Shown one piece after another: positions 10,529 through 22,074 of a stretch of 64,000 bases of DNA (the stretch's first letter is position 1; each line of letters opens with the position of its first letter). The stretch lies in the NCBI GenBank assembly GCA_023313575.1, contig JAJTTP010000004.1, positions 2,604,001-2,668,000 on the forward strand, read 5' to 3'. The notes under the pieces are model-generated. The model was not told the origin of the DNA. It saw only the letters and a program-made list of their open reading frames with translations, and made no database searches. The stretch comes from Eutypella sp. D-1. Its lineage: Eukaryota; Ascomycota; Sordariomycetes; Xylariales; Diatrypaceae. The position numbers and the translations under genes were made by a program.

Positions 10529-13500
10529 CACATGCAGTGGCCAGCTGCGACGACAACGACAGAGGGTTCACTGCTGAGGGGAGCTGAAAGGGGGAGAGAG
10601 AGAGGTTGCGAGGTAGTCGGGGGATACTACTACGTTGGCTCGCGGGAGTACGCGATGCTATATCGTCTCGTCTTGTCTCGTCTCTGGGTTTTCTTCTCTA
10701 GGTAGACTCCAGGTAGATACAATATGTCGTCGGGAGGGTGATCAGAGCCCAGCTCCGGTTTCGTCGGTCACAGCAGAGGATGGCTTCTTCTTCTTCTTTT
10801 TGGGTGAAGTGATACGTGATGGGCTTTTTGGGGGTAAGTTGGTAAGAGACTCCTCAGGGCCACGGGTATTCATAAGACGGATTAAGACATCTTGGGAGAT
10901 CTACTCGATGTGTTTGCGATTATAAATCACTGCAAGGAATGGGCAGACGGGCAGACAGTCAGTCAGGCAGGCAGGATACCCAGGGATAGATAGATGACTC
11001 CTATTATCGCGGAGACAATGAGAGAGGTGGGCTATAGGAAGCAACTCTTAATGATACATTACATAGTCTGATAATACGTAGTAGACTGTCTGGCTCGTCT
11101 GGATAGTACGGACGAGGAGGAGACAAGGGGAGTACGAAGTACGGGGCAAGACAACAAGGGTAGATGCAGCCAGGGTCTTGTGACCCCTGTTCCTCGTCAG
11201 TCAGTCGATCAGTAATTACCTAGGTAGTCCACTACTTGACTACCCAAGACTACCCAAGATTTTGACTAGCACTACTATGTATATCTTGCAGCGGTGAGAT
11301 GGGTTTCGTTTGAGCTTGTCGTTTCCAAATCTGGAGTCAAGCAATAACAGGGTAAGATCATCGGATGCGGTTGGAGGTTGGCAAGTTGGGGGGCAGCAGC
11401 ATAACAGTCTGGGGGCACAGCAGTCTGAGGGGGGGTACAGGGGCAAGAGGGCAAGCAAAAGGGGGGAGGGACTACGAAGACAAGAAGGCAAGCGAAGCGA
11501 AGTAGGGCCAGCAATCCAGGTTTATTACATAGGGTAGGGACGAGGATGATCGAATCATTGGGATCTCTCGCATGGTCCTTCTGGAATGGGGTTGAAGATG
11601 GCAAGCGTGAGAGGAGAGGAGGAGAGAGCGTGGGATGGGCTTACTCTGTACATACATGAATCCCATCCCGTCCACAGTCCGCAGTCCACCGCATCCGTGG
11701 ATCCATTGGTTGGTTGGATTGTAGTCTGGATAGTACGGAACCTTAGAATTTCACTTTAACTTTACTACTACTGTGCATACATACTACTACTAGTCTACGG
11801 GTGTGTGGGTGTGTGGGTTTGTTGGATGCGTCGAGTGGGTTTGGTTTTGGCGGGTACTGGGGGAAAGCATCCCAAGTAAATCGATAGTATACCTAAGCCA
11901 AGTTACCCCCAAGCCTCCCCTCCCCCCGGTCTATTCTCCTACATCTATTATTACTTATTACTTATGAAGAAACAAAATGTCGATAGTTCAAACAAACAGT
12001 CAAACAGGCAGTCTAGGACGTTCAGGCAGTCAGGATGAATAGCCAGGATAGCCAGAAGTTCTTCAAAGCACATCCCATCCGTGGCCACACCACCAGAACA
12101 CGTAACACTACAACACAAGAGACAACACAACACAACACAACACAGCACAACACCCACATCCACACCCCCTCTCTCTTCCTCTTCCTCTTCCTCATCATCC
12201 CCTTCCCGCTCTCATTCTTCTTTCCTTCTTTTCTCCTTCCTCGCTCCGTACTCTCCGCCTCACAACTTGGGGGAAAGGGGGAGCGATCTGATTAAAACCT
12301 CGAAAAGGAGGAAGCGGAAGAAGTAGACTTTGCTTGGCTTTTCTTGGGCTAATAGCTTATAAGAGTGTTTTGGGGCTTGGCAGCAGGCCAAGACGGGGTT
12401 TTGACAGCTATGGCCCCCCTACTTAGTAGTTATGGGTGGCCGGGCTTTTATACCCTAATGTACTTAAATAGTAATTACTAGAGTACATATGTACCTGGGT
12501 AGGGGAGCCCGGAGAACGACACGACGGCGTCCGCCTCGTAGGGAGTAAGTAGGAATGGTGTCATAATTACCACGTTAGTATCCGTGCTTCCTTCCAACCC
12601 ACTAGAGATAGAGATTAAGAAACGAAGTTGTTGAGAAGTCGGGTCTCTCCCCCTTCCTCCCTTTTTGGGTTCCGGGGTTTCATTCTTGGGTTCGGACAGC
12701 CAAGCTGGCGGTACTATCCCATAAATGCAACTTTAGTCTCATCCGCTTTCTGTTTAACCGTGACTTGTGCGCTTCTGATGCTGCCTACATACACCATCTA
12801 TCTCCCCAATTGTAGTTATATCCAATTTTGGGATTGGGGGGGGGGGGGGGTTATTAAACGAGTTAAGTCTAGACTCCTCGACCCTCCCTCTCGTGCTTCC
12901 CCTTTGAAGGCGCTACCCTCTTTGATTGTTATTACATACTGCCCAAGTTGGTAGGTATTGCCAGAGTTGCGTTACAGCATGGCATGCATTACAACCTTCG
13001 ACCGGGAGAATCATTGGTAGTCAAGCCAAGCCTGGTATATACTTCTGCTTACCCGACCCGGTCTTGTTTTGCCTTGTATTTTCGTCTTGTCTACTACATC
13101 CACAGCCTGATAGATACCCTTACATAGGTAGGGAATGAATGTATGGGGGATGTGCAGGAGACAAGACATCGATCGCTTCGCTTCCTAGCTGTAGTTATTC
13201 CTAAGTCGGAGGCTCTGTTGATGAACATACTTACCTACCTACCTACCTAAGTAGCTTATTGAGTCTGGGCATCTGGGCATACATATATGATTTAAATTGG
13301 TTCGTGATAGATGTCGCTACGTCCCCAGTTCTTGGAGGTACGGATACGTGTCTTCATACCTACTACCCCTTATGTAAAGAGAAGAGAGAGAGGGAGGACC
13401 AGGGCGGTGACGGACATTCAGATGACCCTTTTCTAGACCAAACCAAGAATCAAGAATCGAGGAGGAGCAGGATGACACGGTCCACGGTGCGCTGCCCAAG

Positions 13501-14363
13501 CGATAAGTGATACTCATCTCCTCTCCAATTACCCAGGGCTGGACAGTTGGGAAATGTGGTTAAATTACGTAGTGAAAGTTGCAAAGTTGCTAATAACTAT
13601 TCGTAACGTACGTCGTCCACTCCAGTCTATTGGGAACATTCCATTCCATTACACACAAGTATGTGTCCACAATATGGCGCCATCTCCCCCGCTAGCGGTA
13701 GCGGTAACGTGCCGGTGGCCCCCCAGTGAACTAAACAGTATGTACTAGCCAGGTAAGTAACCCCCTATACTATATAACGTGGGCTTAATAACTTTATCTA
13801 ATTGCGGGGTTGCATATGTACATACTAAGGTAGCATGGAACTGTATGTAGACGTGTACCTAGGTACCTAAGGAGGGGCAGGACGGAGTTAGCGTAATTGT
13901 AAACACCGACTAAACGCCACTACACCAGCCACAGACGGGATGACGGAGTCGAGAAGCTGCGAGTACATACATACAATAGGCTGCGGGAAGGTGCGTCATC
14001 GAACCTTGAAGAAGTGGCTGACATATCATCGTCGCTATCGCCGTCGTGCCTAATATTACGTAAGCTAAGCGCTTTCCTTATTGACATGCAATTACACAAA
14101 CATGTGATTCTCAACCTGGAACTTACAATACCTTGAGTTTCAACAAATTTAATGACACAAGTTAGTTATGGGTATATACCGGCATTCCACATGATAGACT
14201 CTCATTTTCACCCTGATTTTACCTCCATTTAATACCTAATTTTAAGACCTTTACGATAGCTATCTCACGATAGTTAGACCCCTTTTCCCTTTTCCGCGAT
14301 AGCCCATTGGCAACCCATAAAAAAGGGGGTGAAGAAAAAAAAAGGGGGAGGAAGAAAATAATC
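10529..14363. other. 3.8-kb spacer between divergent genes, no supported gene
   Basis: Both neighbours point away from this interval. It is filled with short simple repeats: CAGACAGTCAGTCAGGCAGGCAGG near 10950, ACAACACAACAC near 12120-12150, CCTCTTCCTCTTCCTCATC near 12175, a 15-bp G run at 12836-12850, and TACC repeats at 13227-13250. Open frames here are low complexity and none has splice or family support. Long UTRs of the flanking genes or an unannotated non-coding RNA are possible. Confidence 0.5.
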
Positions 14364-16652
14364 ATGGCGGGGGAAGTCACGTTAACATGGTCCGGCACAT
14401 ACACAGCCGTATCCTCGCCGCAGAACTCAACGAAAGATCTAAGAGGAGACAAGATCATACTACCTCAATCCGCCCTCGAACAACTCCTCGCCGCCTCCTC
14501 CGCCGTCTCCTCGTCCTCGTCCGCCTTGAACGGATCCGCCTATAACCCTTATACATCTGCCCGACCTCAACATGCTTTTTACGCCGACTCTCATCAACAG
14601 CTTCCCCATCCGCTTATGTTTCGGTTGGTCAACCAGGAGAATGGAAATTTCGTCTACGCTGGAATCAGGGAGTTCTCTGCCGAGGAAGGCGAGATATTAC
14701 TTGGACCCTATCTCATGGATGCGCTGGGGATCCAGGATGAGCAGAAAGGCGAGAACAAAGAGGGTGAATCACTCTCGCAGTCATCACAGCCACCGCCGAC
14801 ACAAATCACCGTACACGCCAAGCAGCTCCCGAAGGGCACTTACGTTCGACTTCGGCCATTAGAAGCCGGCTATGACCCCGACGACTGGAAACCTTTACTC
14901 GAGAGACAGCTTCGCGAGAGCTACACCACTCTTACCAATGGCGCGTTCCTCTCCGTACGAGGGGTGAAGGGCGAGCTGTTCCGGTTTCTGATCGACCAAT
15001 TTCGCCCCGAAGGAGATGGCATATGCGTGGTTGACACGGACCTAGAAGTGGATATCGAGGCGTTGAACGAGGAGCAGGCGAGGGAGACGATGCGACAGAT
15101 CATGTCCAAGGCACGGAGGGCACCGGGTTCCGCAGAGGGAAGCTCAGTTGGCCAGGAGCTCAACATTTGGAAGGCCATCGATGGTCAGGTCATACCGGGC
15201 GATTACGTTGACTACGAATTACCGGCCTGGCCCCGGTCGCGGCCCATCGAGATCGAGTTGAGCGAGCTAAACGACGACTATGCCGTCGACCTGTTCGTGA
15301 GCCCGAAGTCCTCCCGGCAACGAGCCGCGCCCCGCGATTCTGAACATGTGTTTGGCGTCTTCCGGAGCAATACCGAGAGAGGCAGCAAGCAGATAACTAT
15401 CCAGCCCACCAACGTCGAGATAGAAGATGCCGAGAGCCTCCTGATATCAGTCCACGGGTATCACCCAGAAGATGAGGGTACCAGCAACGATTCTCCAAGA
15501 CCATTCAGGTTACGCGTCAGGGCTGGGACAGATGACCCAGTGGCAGGGTCCAAACAAGCCGGCATACCTATGGCAGTAGACGGAGAGGAGAGGTCGCCCG
15601 ACGAGGAACAATGCCAGAACTGTCGCCAGTGGGTTCCCAAGCGGACCATGATACTCCACGAGAACTTCTGTCGCCGGAACAACGTCGCATGCCCTCACTG
15701 CGAGAACGTGTTCCAAACCAACTCGGAGGAGTGGAAACAGCACTGGCACTGTCCTCACGACGACGCCTACGGTTCCTCGGAAGCAGCCAAGACGAAACAC
15801 GACCGCGTCTACCACACGGACCACCAATGCCCTTCCTGTCCGTTCTCGACGAACTCCCTACCGGACCTGGCGCGCCACCGAACCACACTATGCCCCGCGA
15901 AGATCATCCTCTGCCAGTTCTGCCACCTAGAAGTCCCGCAGGAGGGCGACCCGTTCAATCCCTCGGCCGAGACGCTGCTATCAGGGCTGACTGAACACGA
16001 GCTTGCAGACGGCGCCCGGACGACGGAGTGCCATCTCTGCTCGAAGATCATCCGACTGCGCGACATGTCCACGCACCTGAAGCACCACGAGCTCGAGAAG
16101 GCACACCGGCCCAAACCAGCGGTCTGCCGCAACGCGAACTGCGGGCGCACCTTACACGGCGTGGGCAAGAACGGGGCCGTGGGCGCCGGCACGCAGATGG
16201 GACAGGGCCCCGGGAACGAAGTCGGCCTGTGCTCCCTGTGCTTCGGCCCGCTGTACGTCAGCCTGCACGACCCGGAGGGCAAGGCGCTGCGCCGCCGCAT
16301 CGAACGCCGGTACCTGACGCAGCTGATGCAGGGGTGCGGAAAACGCTGGTGCGGCAACCCATGGTGCAAGACGGGGCGCGCGAACAACGGTCTCGAGGCC
16401 CGCGGTGCTCCCGCTACCGCGCAGGCCGTCCTCCCCCTCATCAAACCCCTCGTCGACGCCTTCCGCGCCACCGCGGAGCCCATGTACTTCTGCGTCGACG
16501 AGGCGAATCAGCGCCGCAGACAGCTCGCGGAGATCCTCGCTGCTGACGGCGAGTGGGATCTCGAGTGGTGCATCGCGGCGTGCGAGGCTGAGGGCCCGGA
16601 CTTCGAACGCGCTGAGGTGTGGTTGGCTAATTGGGCGCCTACGAAGACGTAG
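14364..16652 (+). CDS. UFD1-domain protein with C2H2/TRAF-like zinc fingers and AZUL-like Cys motif
   Basis: An intronless 762-residue frame. Residues about 68-245 form a UFD1-type domain (HPLMFRLVN, EGEILLGPYLMDALGI, HAKQLPKGTYVRLRPLE, LTNGAFLSVRG, VVDTDLEVDIEAL). From about residue 415 follow several zinc-binding units: CQNCRQWVPKRTMILHENFC, CPHCENVFQTNSEEWKQHWHC, CPSCPFSTNSLPDLARH, CQFCHLEV and CHLCSKIIRLRDMSTHLKHH. The C-terminal part has RRYLTQLMQGCGKRWCGNPW at about 646-665 followed by CKTG, resembling the AZUL zinc-binding motif of UBE3A-type ligases. Family knowledge: UFD1 acts with Npl4 and Cdc48/p97 in extracting ubiquitylated proteins; these long fungal versions are a separate, uncharacterised branch. 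The ATG at 14364 in ATAATCATGG is chosen because the frame upstream has no ATG. A run of 14 G starts at the last base of the stop codon. Confidence 0.88.
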   Translation: MAGEVTLTWSGTYTAVSSPQNSTKDLRGDKIILPQSALEQLLAASSAVSSSSSALNGSAYNPYTSARPQHAFYADSHQQLPHPLMFRLVNQENGNFVYAGIREFSAEEGEILLGPYLMDALGIQDEQKGENKEGESLSQSSQPPPTQITVHAKQLPKGTYVRLRPLEAGYDPDDWKPLLERQLRESYTTLTNGAFLSVRGVKGELFRFLIDQFRPEGDGICVVDTDLEVDIEALNEEQARETMRQIMSKARRAPGSAEGSSVGQELNIWKAIDGQVIPGDYVDYELPAWPRSRPIEIELSELNDDYAVDLFVSPKSSRQRAAPRDSEHVFGVFRSNTERGSKQITIQPTNVEIEDAESLLISVHGYHPEDEGTSNDSPRPFRLRVRAGTDDPVAGSKQAGIPMAVDGEERSPDEEQCQNCRQWVPKRTMILHENFCRRNNVACPHCENVFQTNSEEWKQHWHCPHDDAYGSSEAAKTKHDRVYHTDHQCPSCPFSTNSLPDLARHRTTLCPAKIILCQFCHLEVPQEGDPFNPSAETLLSGLTEHELADGARTTECHLCSKIIRLRDMSTHLKHHELEKAHRPKPAVCRNANCGRTLHGVGKNGAVGAGTQMGQGPGNEVGLCSLCFGPLYVSLHDPEGKALRRRIERRYLTQLMQGCGKRWCGNPWCKTGRANNGLEARGAPATAQAVLPLIKPLVDAFRATAEPMYFCVDEANQRRRQLAEILAADGEWDLEWCIAACEAEGPDFERAEVWLANWAPTKT

Positions 16653-16665
16653 GGGGGGGGGGGGG
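16652..16665. repeat. 14-bp G homopolymer abutting the UFD1 gene stop codon
   Basis: The stop codon TAG at 16650-16652 runs straight into G residues up to 16665, followed by TGAGGGGGG. In the mRNA this is a G tract at the very start of the 3' UTR. Confidence 0.95.
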
Positions 16666-17172
16666 TGAGGGGGGTGAATAGCAAAGAAGCAAGAAAGAAA
16701 ACAAGCGAGCGAGCAAGCTGGACTGGAAAGACGTTGGGAGGGCATTTTTCTCTATTTGCGTACATTAGACGGGAGTATTAGAGCGTCAGAAGCAAGCATA
16801 TAAGAAGCATGGTAGGGCGTTCGGTTTTGCTTTTTACTTCACAATGTTCGCATATACACACACATATATATATTCTCACTCCTACATGCATCATAGCAAA
16901 GGAATACCCCGGGGCACGGGCTAGACATTTCATCTCTGGTGTTGGAGCTTTTCCGAATGAACGTATTATTTCGATGCATGCATACACACACATACACACT
17001 ATTCAACCTCTCGATGATGTCCAATTTCCACTCCCTTCGCCATCCCAACATCCCATTGTATCCCTAACCAAAAGAATTCCCACCATCACAAATTATCCGA
17101 CCCCCCTCCACCCCTTATGCCGCTGTACCTCCATACCTAAGCAGCAGACATGGACTCCATGCATCACTTAAC
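16666..17172. other. short spacer, no gene
   Basis: 3' region of the UFD1 gene with ACACACATATATATATTC and CATACACACACATACACAC dinucleotide stretches near 16855-16875 and 16978-17000. No supported coding sequence. Confidence 0.4.
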
Positions 17173-17416
17173 TCAGTGAGCCTGTTTCGTTCCGACGGGC
17201 ATTAGTCGTGCGTTGTCTCAACTTGGTTCCCGAAACGGAAATACACCACCAACACAAGATCCCAATTGGCTGTTGTTGGTTTTTTTTGTTTTTTTCTGTG
17301 TCCGGGGGTTGGGAAGGGGGGGGGGGGAGGGGGAGGGGGAGGTTACGTACGCAGCATGAACAGGAATCGCATGATGCGCAGGAGCACGAGGCGCAGCCGC
17401 AGCTTGCTGGTTCCAT
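17173..17416 (-). CDS. candidate metallothionein-like Cys-rich mini-protein
   Basis: The minus strand opens with AACCATGGAACC and encodes a first exon of exactly 22 codons (17351-17416), MEPASCGCASCSCASCDSCS plus CC: eight Cys in 22 residues arranged as CxCx2CxCx2Cx2CxCC. It ends at a consensus donor GTACGTAA. A possible acceptor GAAACAG at 17182-17188, preceded by a CGACTAATG branch-like element, gives exon 2 at 17173-17181, which codes Ala-His-stop and yields a 24-residue protein; other acceptors are possible, and reading through without splicing is also open. Fungal metallothioneins are similarly short and bind copper, zinc or cadmium through CxC motifs. The Cys density and Kozak context are seen; the function and the exon 2 position are inferred. 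Confidence 0.5.
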
Positions 17417-19929
17417 GGTTTTTTTTTTTTGGTTTGGTTTGGTTTGGTTTGGTCGAAGCTGATTCTCCCAGAAAATGAATAGCGGTAGTTAAGACGTAGG
17501 AGGAGGTGTAGCGTAGGTAGGTAATTTGATCAAGTCAACTCTGGATTACTTTGACCGAAACGTAGTTCTTTCCGATTTATATATACGCGAGGACAACGAC
17601 ACTACGGGACGTGTTCTATCAAACAGAACATTTAGGGCTTTGGAATCTCAGACTTTGTACGCGGGTCTATGCAACCCTTAAGTATTCGAACTCCCCCAGC
17701 ACATCCACATCCAACAACGCCCTGCACATACACCTCCTTCTCCCGACGCCCATCCATCTATCCATCCATCCATCCATCCATCCATCCATCCATCCATCCA
17801 TCCATCCATGCACCTCTATTCCCACAACGAGCGTCGGTGGCGACCGCAGGTCCATAGATCACCACCTCACCACCACCCCTTTTCTCCCCTTCACCCCTTT
17901 CGGGTACTGGCGCATAACCACACCACGCGACGCCATACCACGACGCAGCGAAACGACGCGGCCGGCGTGCGGGGAACCCCCCCCCTTCTCTCCAATAAGA
18001 CATCTCCTGCCCACACCTCCCCGTATGCACCAGAGAACAAATGGGAGCCGTCCGGGGGCCAAGGCGACAGGGACGAGGGTCCCAGGGGTTACGACTTAAG
18101 CGCCGACGGATCGATCGTGCGTGGCGAAAACGTCTCCCCCCGGAGGAGGAGGAGGAGGGGGAGGAGGGTTGCACGGCGCGTTGCCACGGCCCCGGTTTCG
18201 CGCGCGGGAAGTGGTGTGCTTGATCTGCTCTGTGGTCTGGTCTGGTCTGGTTTGGGCTACATACCTAACTACATGCATAGGTAAGTAGGTAGCAAGACAG
18301 TAAACGAAGGGCCGGCTGCGGCCTACATATTTGTTCCCGTGAGGTCTATACTTTAACTATACTGCACTGCACTAGGGGTCGACAGGTCACAGGGTAAGGT
18401 GGCGAGGAGCAGGGTTGTTTTGTTGGTAGGTAGGTAGGTAGGTAGGCTAGCCTTTTTTCCGGGTTCGTATATATTAAAAGAAGTCTAAGTGTAGGAAATG
18501 CAGCGAGATATAATCCGGAAACTACATATGTATAAGGACGTTACGTACGTACGGTAGGCTGTTTGGCCTGTCTGGCTGTTGTTCCTCCCCGACCCGAACT
18601 TGGCATCGGCCGCGCATATCCTCGGGTTTCTGTTTATGGATATATTGAAAAGGGGGAGGGGGTTGGACAAGGGGGGGGGGGAGTCGGTTTTGTGTTGCCG
18701 TGGGGGAGACAGACAGACACACACACCACGCGCTTGTCATGGATTTATTTAGCTAGATGGGATTGTGGAATAGAAATATCTAGAGTAGCAAATGTATATA
18801 TGTAAACTGATAGGTAATGGGAAATGCGAAATGCCTCTCGTTCTGGAAGCGGAGGAACTGGCGTCTATACATACGGCATCTTAAAACAATGTCACTGAAT
18901 ATTAGGTGAACGAGGGCTAAATCAACGGCCCCCATGCTCAGGCCAAAGCTCCCTTGGTATTAATTACTACTACCTCTTGTTTTTCTCTCGGTCTGGAAGC
19001 TGATGAGATTTCTTGGGATTTTTTTTTTGTAGCATGACCAAGACCAAGACATCCTCTTCAGCCCTGGGATAGGGGTGGGATGGGATGAGATAAGCCTATA
19101 AATAGTACTAAGACGGATGATAACGCCTGTTATTGAAGTGAAGGTTTGTGATGCTGGTGCGTGCATGTCACGAGAAGGCAAATTCGATTCAAAGTATGGC
19201 TGTAGTTGCTTTTATGTCTATTCAAGTCATCTCAGCCAAGCCGTAGTAGTGCACCCGCTGTACGTTGTTGTATCTAGCTAGGTATTGGTAGATTATCCGG
19301 GTTTACTACCTATGCCGACGTCAGACAATCGATCGCCTTTTTTGAGAGGTAGGTTATGTGCTGAACTGATCGGTAGACATCAAGGAATCAACTCATGGCC
19401 AAAACCCTTGTCTCTGTCTATCTCTGTCTCGGCCGCGGGTTGCTGGAGGGATCGCAGCGTAGCGGATAGTTAGGGTAAGAGTAAGGGTAAGGGTATTTGA
19501 AGCGCTACCCTCGCAGGCGATGCTATTCCCCTACTACTACTACTGAAAAAACGCACCGCTTGGAATTTGTACTGGAGATCCCGGACTCGTAACGGAGCAT
19601 ATGTAGGTAGATGCATTGTGCTGTGCTTATCCGGTATCTTCTTCCATGATAGATCCTCGATGAAGCAGGTCAATGTTGGGAAAGGCTGCTTGTGCTGTCC
19701 TGCGACACCGACCGGCCAGGGCAGGGTAGGGCAGTTCTTCGTGAGTGCGAAGATATACGGAGCTAGGCGTGCTGTAGAGTGCGATTGGTGGCACATCCCA
19801 TCTCGCGTGAGGATAGATCTATGTAGGAATCTGGATGCATCCGTAGTAGACATAGAGCATGACAGCAGCATAGCTTCCCACACTCGAACGTATCAGGAGT
19901 GTATAGATAGTCCAAATAGTAATGCAATA
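17417..19929. other. 2.5-kb repeat-rich spacer, no supported gene
   Basis: Includes a T run and (TTTGG)n at about 17419-17453, a (CATC)n microsatellite, GGAGGAGGAGGAGG near 18140-18160, a GGTA repeat at 18424-18447 and a G run near 18671-18681. Open frames are compositionally biased readings of these repeats. A GGGTAAGAGTAAGGGTAAGG stretch near 19474 is not a true telomere repeat. Confidence 0.45.
17759..17809. repeat. (CATC)n tetranucleotide microsatellite
   Basis: About twelve uninterrupted copies of CATC after one imperfect CTAT unit. It explains the repeated HPSI/WMDG frames on the two strands. Confidence 0.95.
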
Positions 19930-21390
19930 TCAAGTTTCCAGCGCAGAGAACCGGCGCGCCAACCACGCGGCCCCGTGCTCCTCGTACTCCTGCTTCGTCA
20001 CGGCCAGCGCCTTCATATGCTCGTGCCTGGCCAGGTTGGCGCCGCCCTGCCAGGTACTCGTGATGGGGTCGTCGGGTCGCGCGACGCGGACGACGCACTC
20101 GGCGGGCGCGCGCGAGGCGATCTCCTGCTGCAGCCGAGGCACGAAGCCGTCGAACAGCGCGTTACCCCCCACGACGACGACGTTGGCTAGTAGTGCCGGC
20201 CATAAGCCGACGGGCAGCGTGCGCAGCGATTCCATCACCAGGTCCGCGAGCCCGGACTGTCGCATCCCTATGTCGGAAGGGTGGAAGAGCAGTTCGGGGA
20301 CTGTGAATCGCTCGTTGCGGAGTGTGAGGATGTCCTCGCTCGCCTCGCCTACCGCGAGCTTCTTCACCGCCCCCGACGCCCGCACCGGGTCGTACTCCCG
20401 CACGATCCCCCGCGACCGCGCGTGGAAGTCCGGCAGCACGTAGTCCTTGGCTATCCCGCCACCCGTCAAGTACGGCTCCCGCCGCTCGCCGCGCGTCCCC
20501 TTCCAGCTCTTTTCGAGGTCGCCCGCGAAGTCCGGCGTCACGTAGCACGCGGCCTCCTTCATCTCGTTCACGACGTACAGCTCGTTCCGCATGTCGTAGT
20601 GTCGTACCGAGAGCAGATGCGTCAGGTAGTTCGTTAGGAGCTTCCCGCCGACGTCGAGCCGTCGCACTGCTGGGTGCAGAGGCCGCCCGTTGAGGATTGG
20701 GCTTACTGTCGTGTGCGAGTAGCCTGAGTCGATGAGCAGGATGATCTCCGCCGGTAGTTGCGCTATGAGATTGTTGTCTTCCCGCGGCGTTCGAAATATG
20801 TTCTGGATGTCTTGATATGCGTTGAACGACGGACCTGTAGATAAAGGGGACGCCGAGATCAGCTCACAAGATCTCTAGCATAACATAATGACTCCTCTTT
20901 TCCCGTAATATCACGTACCATTGCCGCGGTAGTAGCTAGCAAAGCCAAATTCCTCAAACACCATCTGATCACAGTTGGACTGGAGAGCAGGGAGGGAATT
21001 GGGATGTTCGGCGAGCAGTAGGCGGGTCTCGGAGGGATCGCAGCGCTGTGGCGCCTTCGCATCGAAGAATTCGCGCTCCCAGATCTCCTTCTGCGCCTCC
21101 CAATTCACAATGAAGCCCTTCTCGACCGGCCGCCTGAACATCGTCCCGCTGAAGTCTTTGCATTTTTCCAGCTCCGACGCTACGTAGTGTTTGTCTTTCC
21201 CGACGCGCGCGATGCAGTTCGGTATGACGCGCGGATTATCATCGGATGTGGTATTATCATCGTTGTCGTTGTTGTTGTTGTTGTTGTTGTGGCTTACGAA
21301 CCCGGCCTTGATCGTGTATGCGCCGTTGTCGAGCACGAGGGTTCGTGTTGGTGCTGGCGGTGGCTGCACTTTGGGTTTCCGGGGTGCCAT
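19930..21390 (-). CDS. ARP6: actin-related protein 6 (ARP6), SWR1 chromatin-remodelling subunit
   Basis: Two exons, 20919-21390 and 19930-20834, joined over an 84-bp intron (GTACGT donor, CTACAG acceptor, phase 1) within the codon for Gly in RGNG/PSFNAYQ; 458 residues. Actin-fold landmarks are TLVLDNGAYTIKAGF at about 15-30, FRRPVEKGFIVNWEAQKEIW, the phosphate-2 loop LIDSGYSHTTVSPILNG, LDVGGKLLTNYLTHLLS, and near the C-terminus NVVVVGGNALFDGFVPRL. VEKGFIVNW and the short length point to ARP6 rather than ARP4, ARP5 or ARP8. ARP6 acts in the nucleus in the SWR1 complex, which deposits histone H2A.Z. An Asn/Asp run (about residues 35-50), encoded by a GTT/ATT-rich stretch on the plus strand, is inserted after KAGFVSH. 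Confidence 0.93.
20835..20918 (-). other. ARP6: ARP6 intron
   Basis: 84 bp, GTACGTGATATT at the donor and TCTACAG at the acceptor on the minus strand, with a GCTGATC branch-like element. It lies in phase 1 of a glycine codon. Confidence 0.9.
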
Positions 21391-22074
21391 GGTCGTTCGG
21401 GACGTATGGTGCCTTGCGGTCGCTGTCTACCGTTCGCGCATTTGGGTTATTTTATAAAGTCGTGATTGACAGAACGTTTGTCGGAAAATTGTGTAGTACG
21501 AAAGAAGATGTACTGGTGAGAGTTCGAGTTGAAGCTATCCGTATCAGCTAGAGCTTTAGATACCTCGTATACCAATATTTGGTTGGTTACTTGAATATCA
21601 CATGTGAAATTTTAGCTATTTTTGCTGCTTGCTTACAGATAACTAACAGGAACATCGTCATAACTAGTGGGGCGGCACTGTGTTATCCTTTCCATAAACT
21701 TTCGCTTAAGTGCATGTGTAAGACTTACAAATAACACGCTCCTGAATTGGTGTACGAAATATCTCTTCTTGTTACACTCATGCTATTTCGCAACATATAG
21801 AAGCGTTCCTTGTAAAATTGTTATCGAATGGTAGTTAAAGATTAATGTGCTAACTATACTACATGTTCAAGATGGCGTTTGTCGTGTTTTCTCTATTTCA
21901 TGATGTTGCATGTGGCAGTGGCAATGTCAGTGGCTGACTGTCAAGGTATCATCAAGTCGGACGAACAGAAAGCAAAACTCCTGCCTTGTCTACACTGAAG
22001 ATCCTTCTATGTACGTAAAGCTTATCTTCCATCGCCTCCCCAGAAAGGACCAAAGTCGTCCGGTCCGTCTCCCT
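21391..22074. other. spacer between ARP6 promoter and AA8 gene 3' end
   Basis: About 0.7 kb of AT-richer DNA. It should hold the ARP6 promoter (minus strand) and the downstream region of the secreted cytochrome. No gene seen. Confidence 0.4.

Noticed and set aside
9398..10705. Long Arg/Ala/Val-rich frames opposite the F-box gene
   Set aside because: They are antisense shadows of the GC-rich coding strand; composition is typical of mirror frames.
12035..12326. Two overlapping frames rich in Thr, His and Ser
   Set aside because: Readings of ACAAC and CTTCCT simple repeats without other coding signs.
17611..18284. Frames with HPSI and WMDG repeats
   Set aside because: They translate the (CATC)n microsatellite and flanking low-complexity DNA.
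19470..19495. Possible interstitial telomere repeat GGGTAAGAGTAAGGGTAAGG
   Set aside because: Units are TAAGGG with interruptions, not TTAGGG in tandem, and only about three copies are present.
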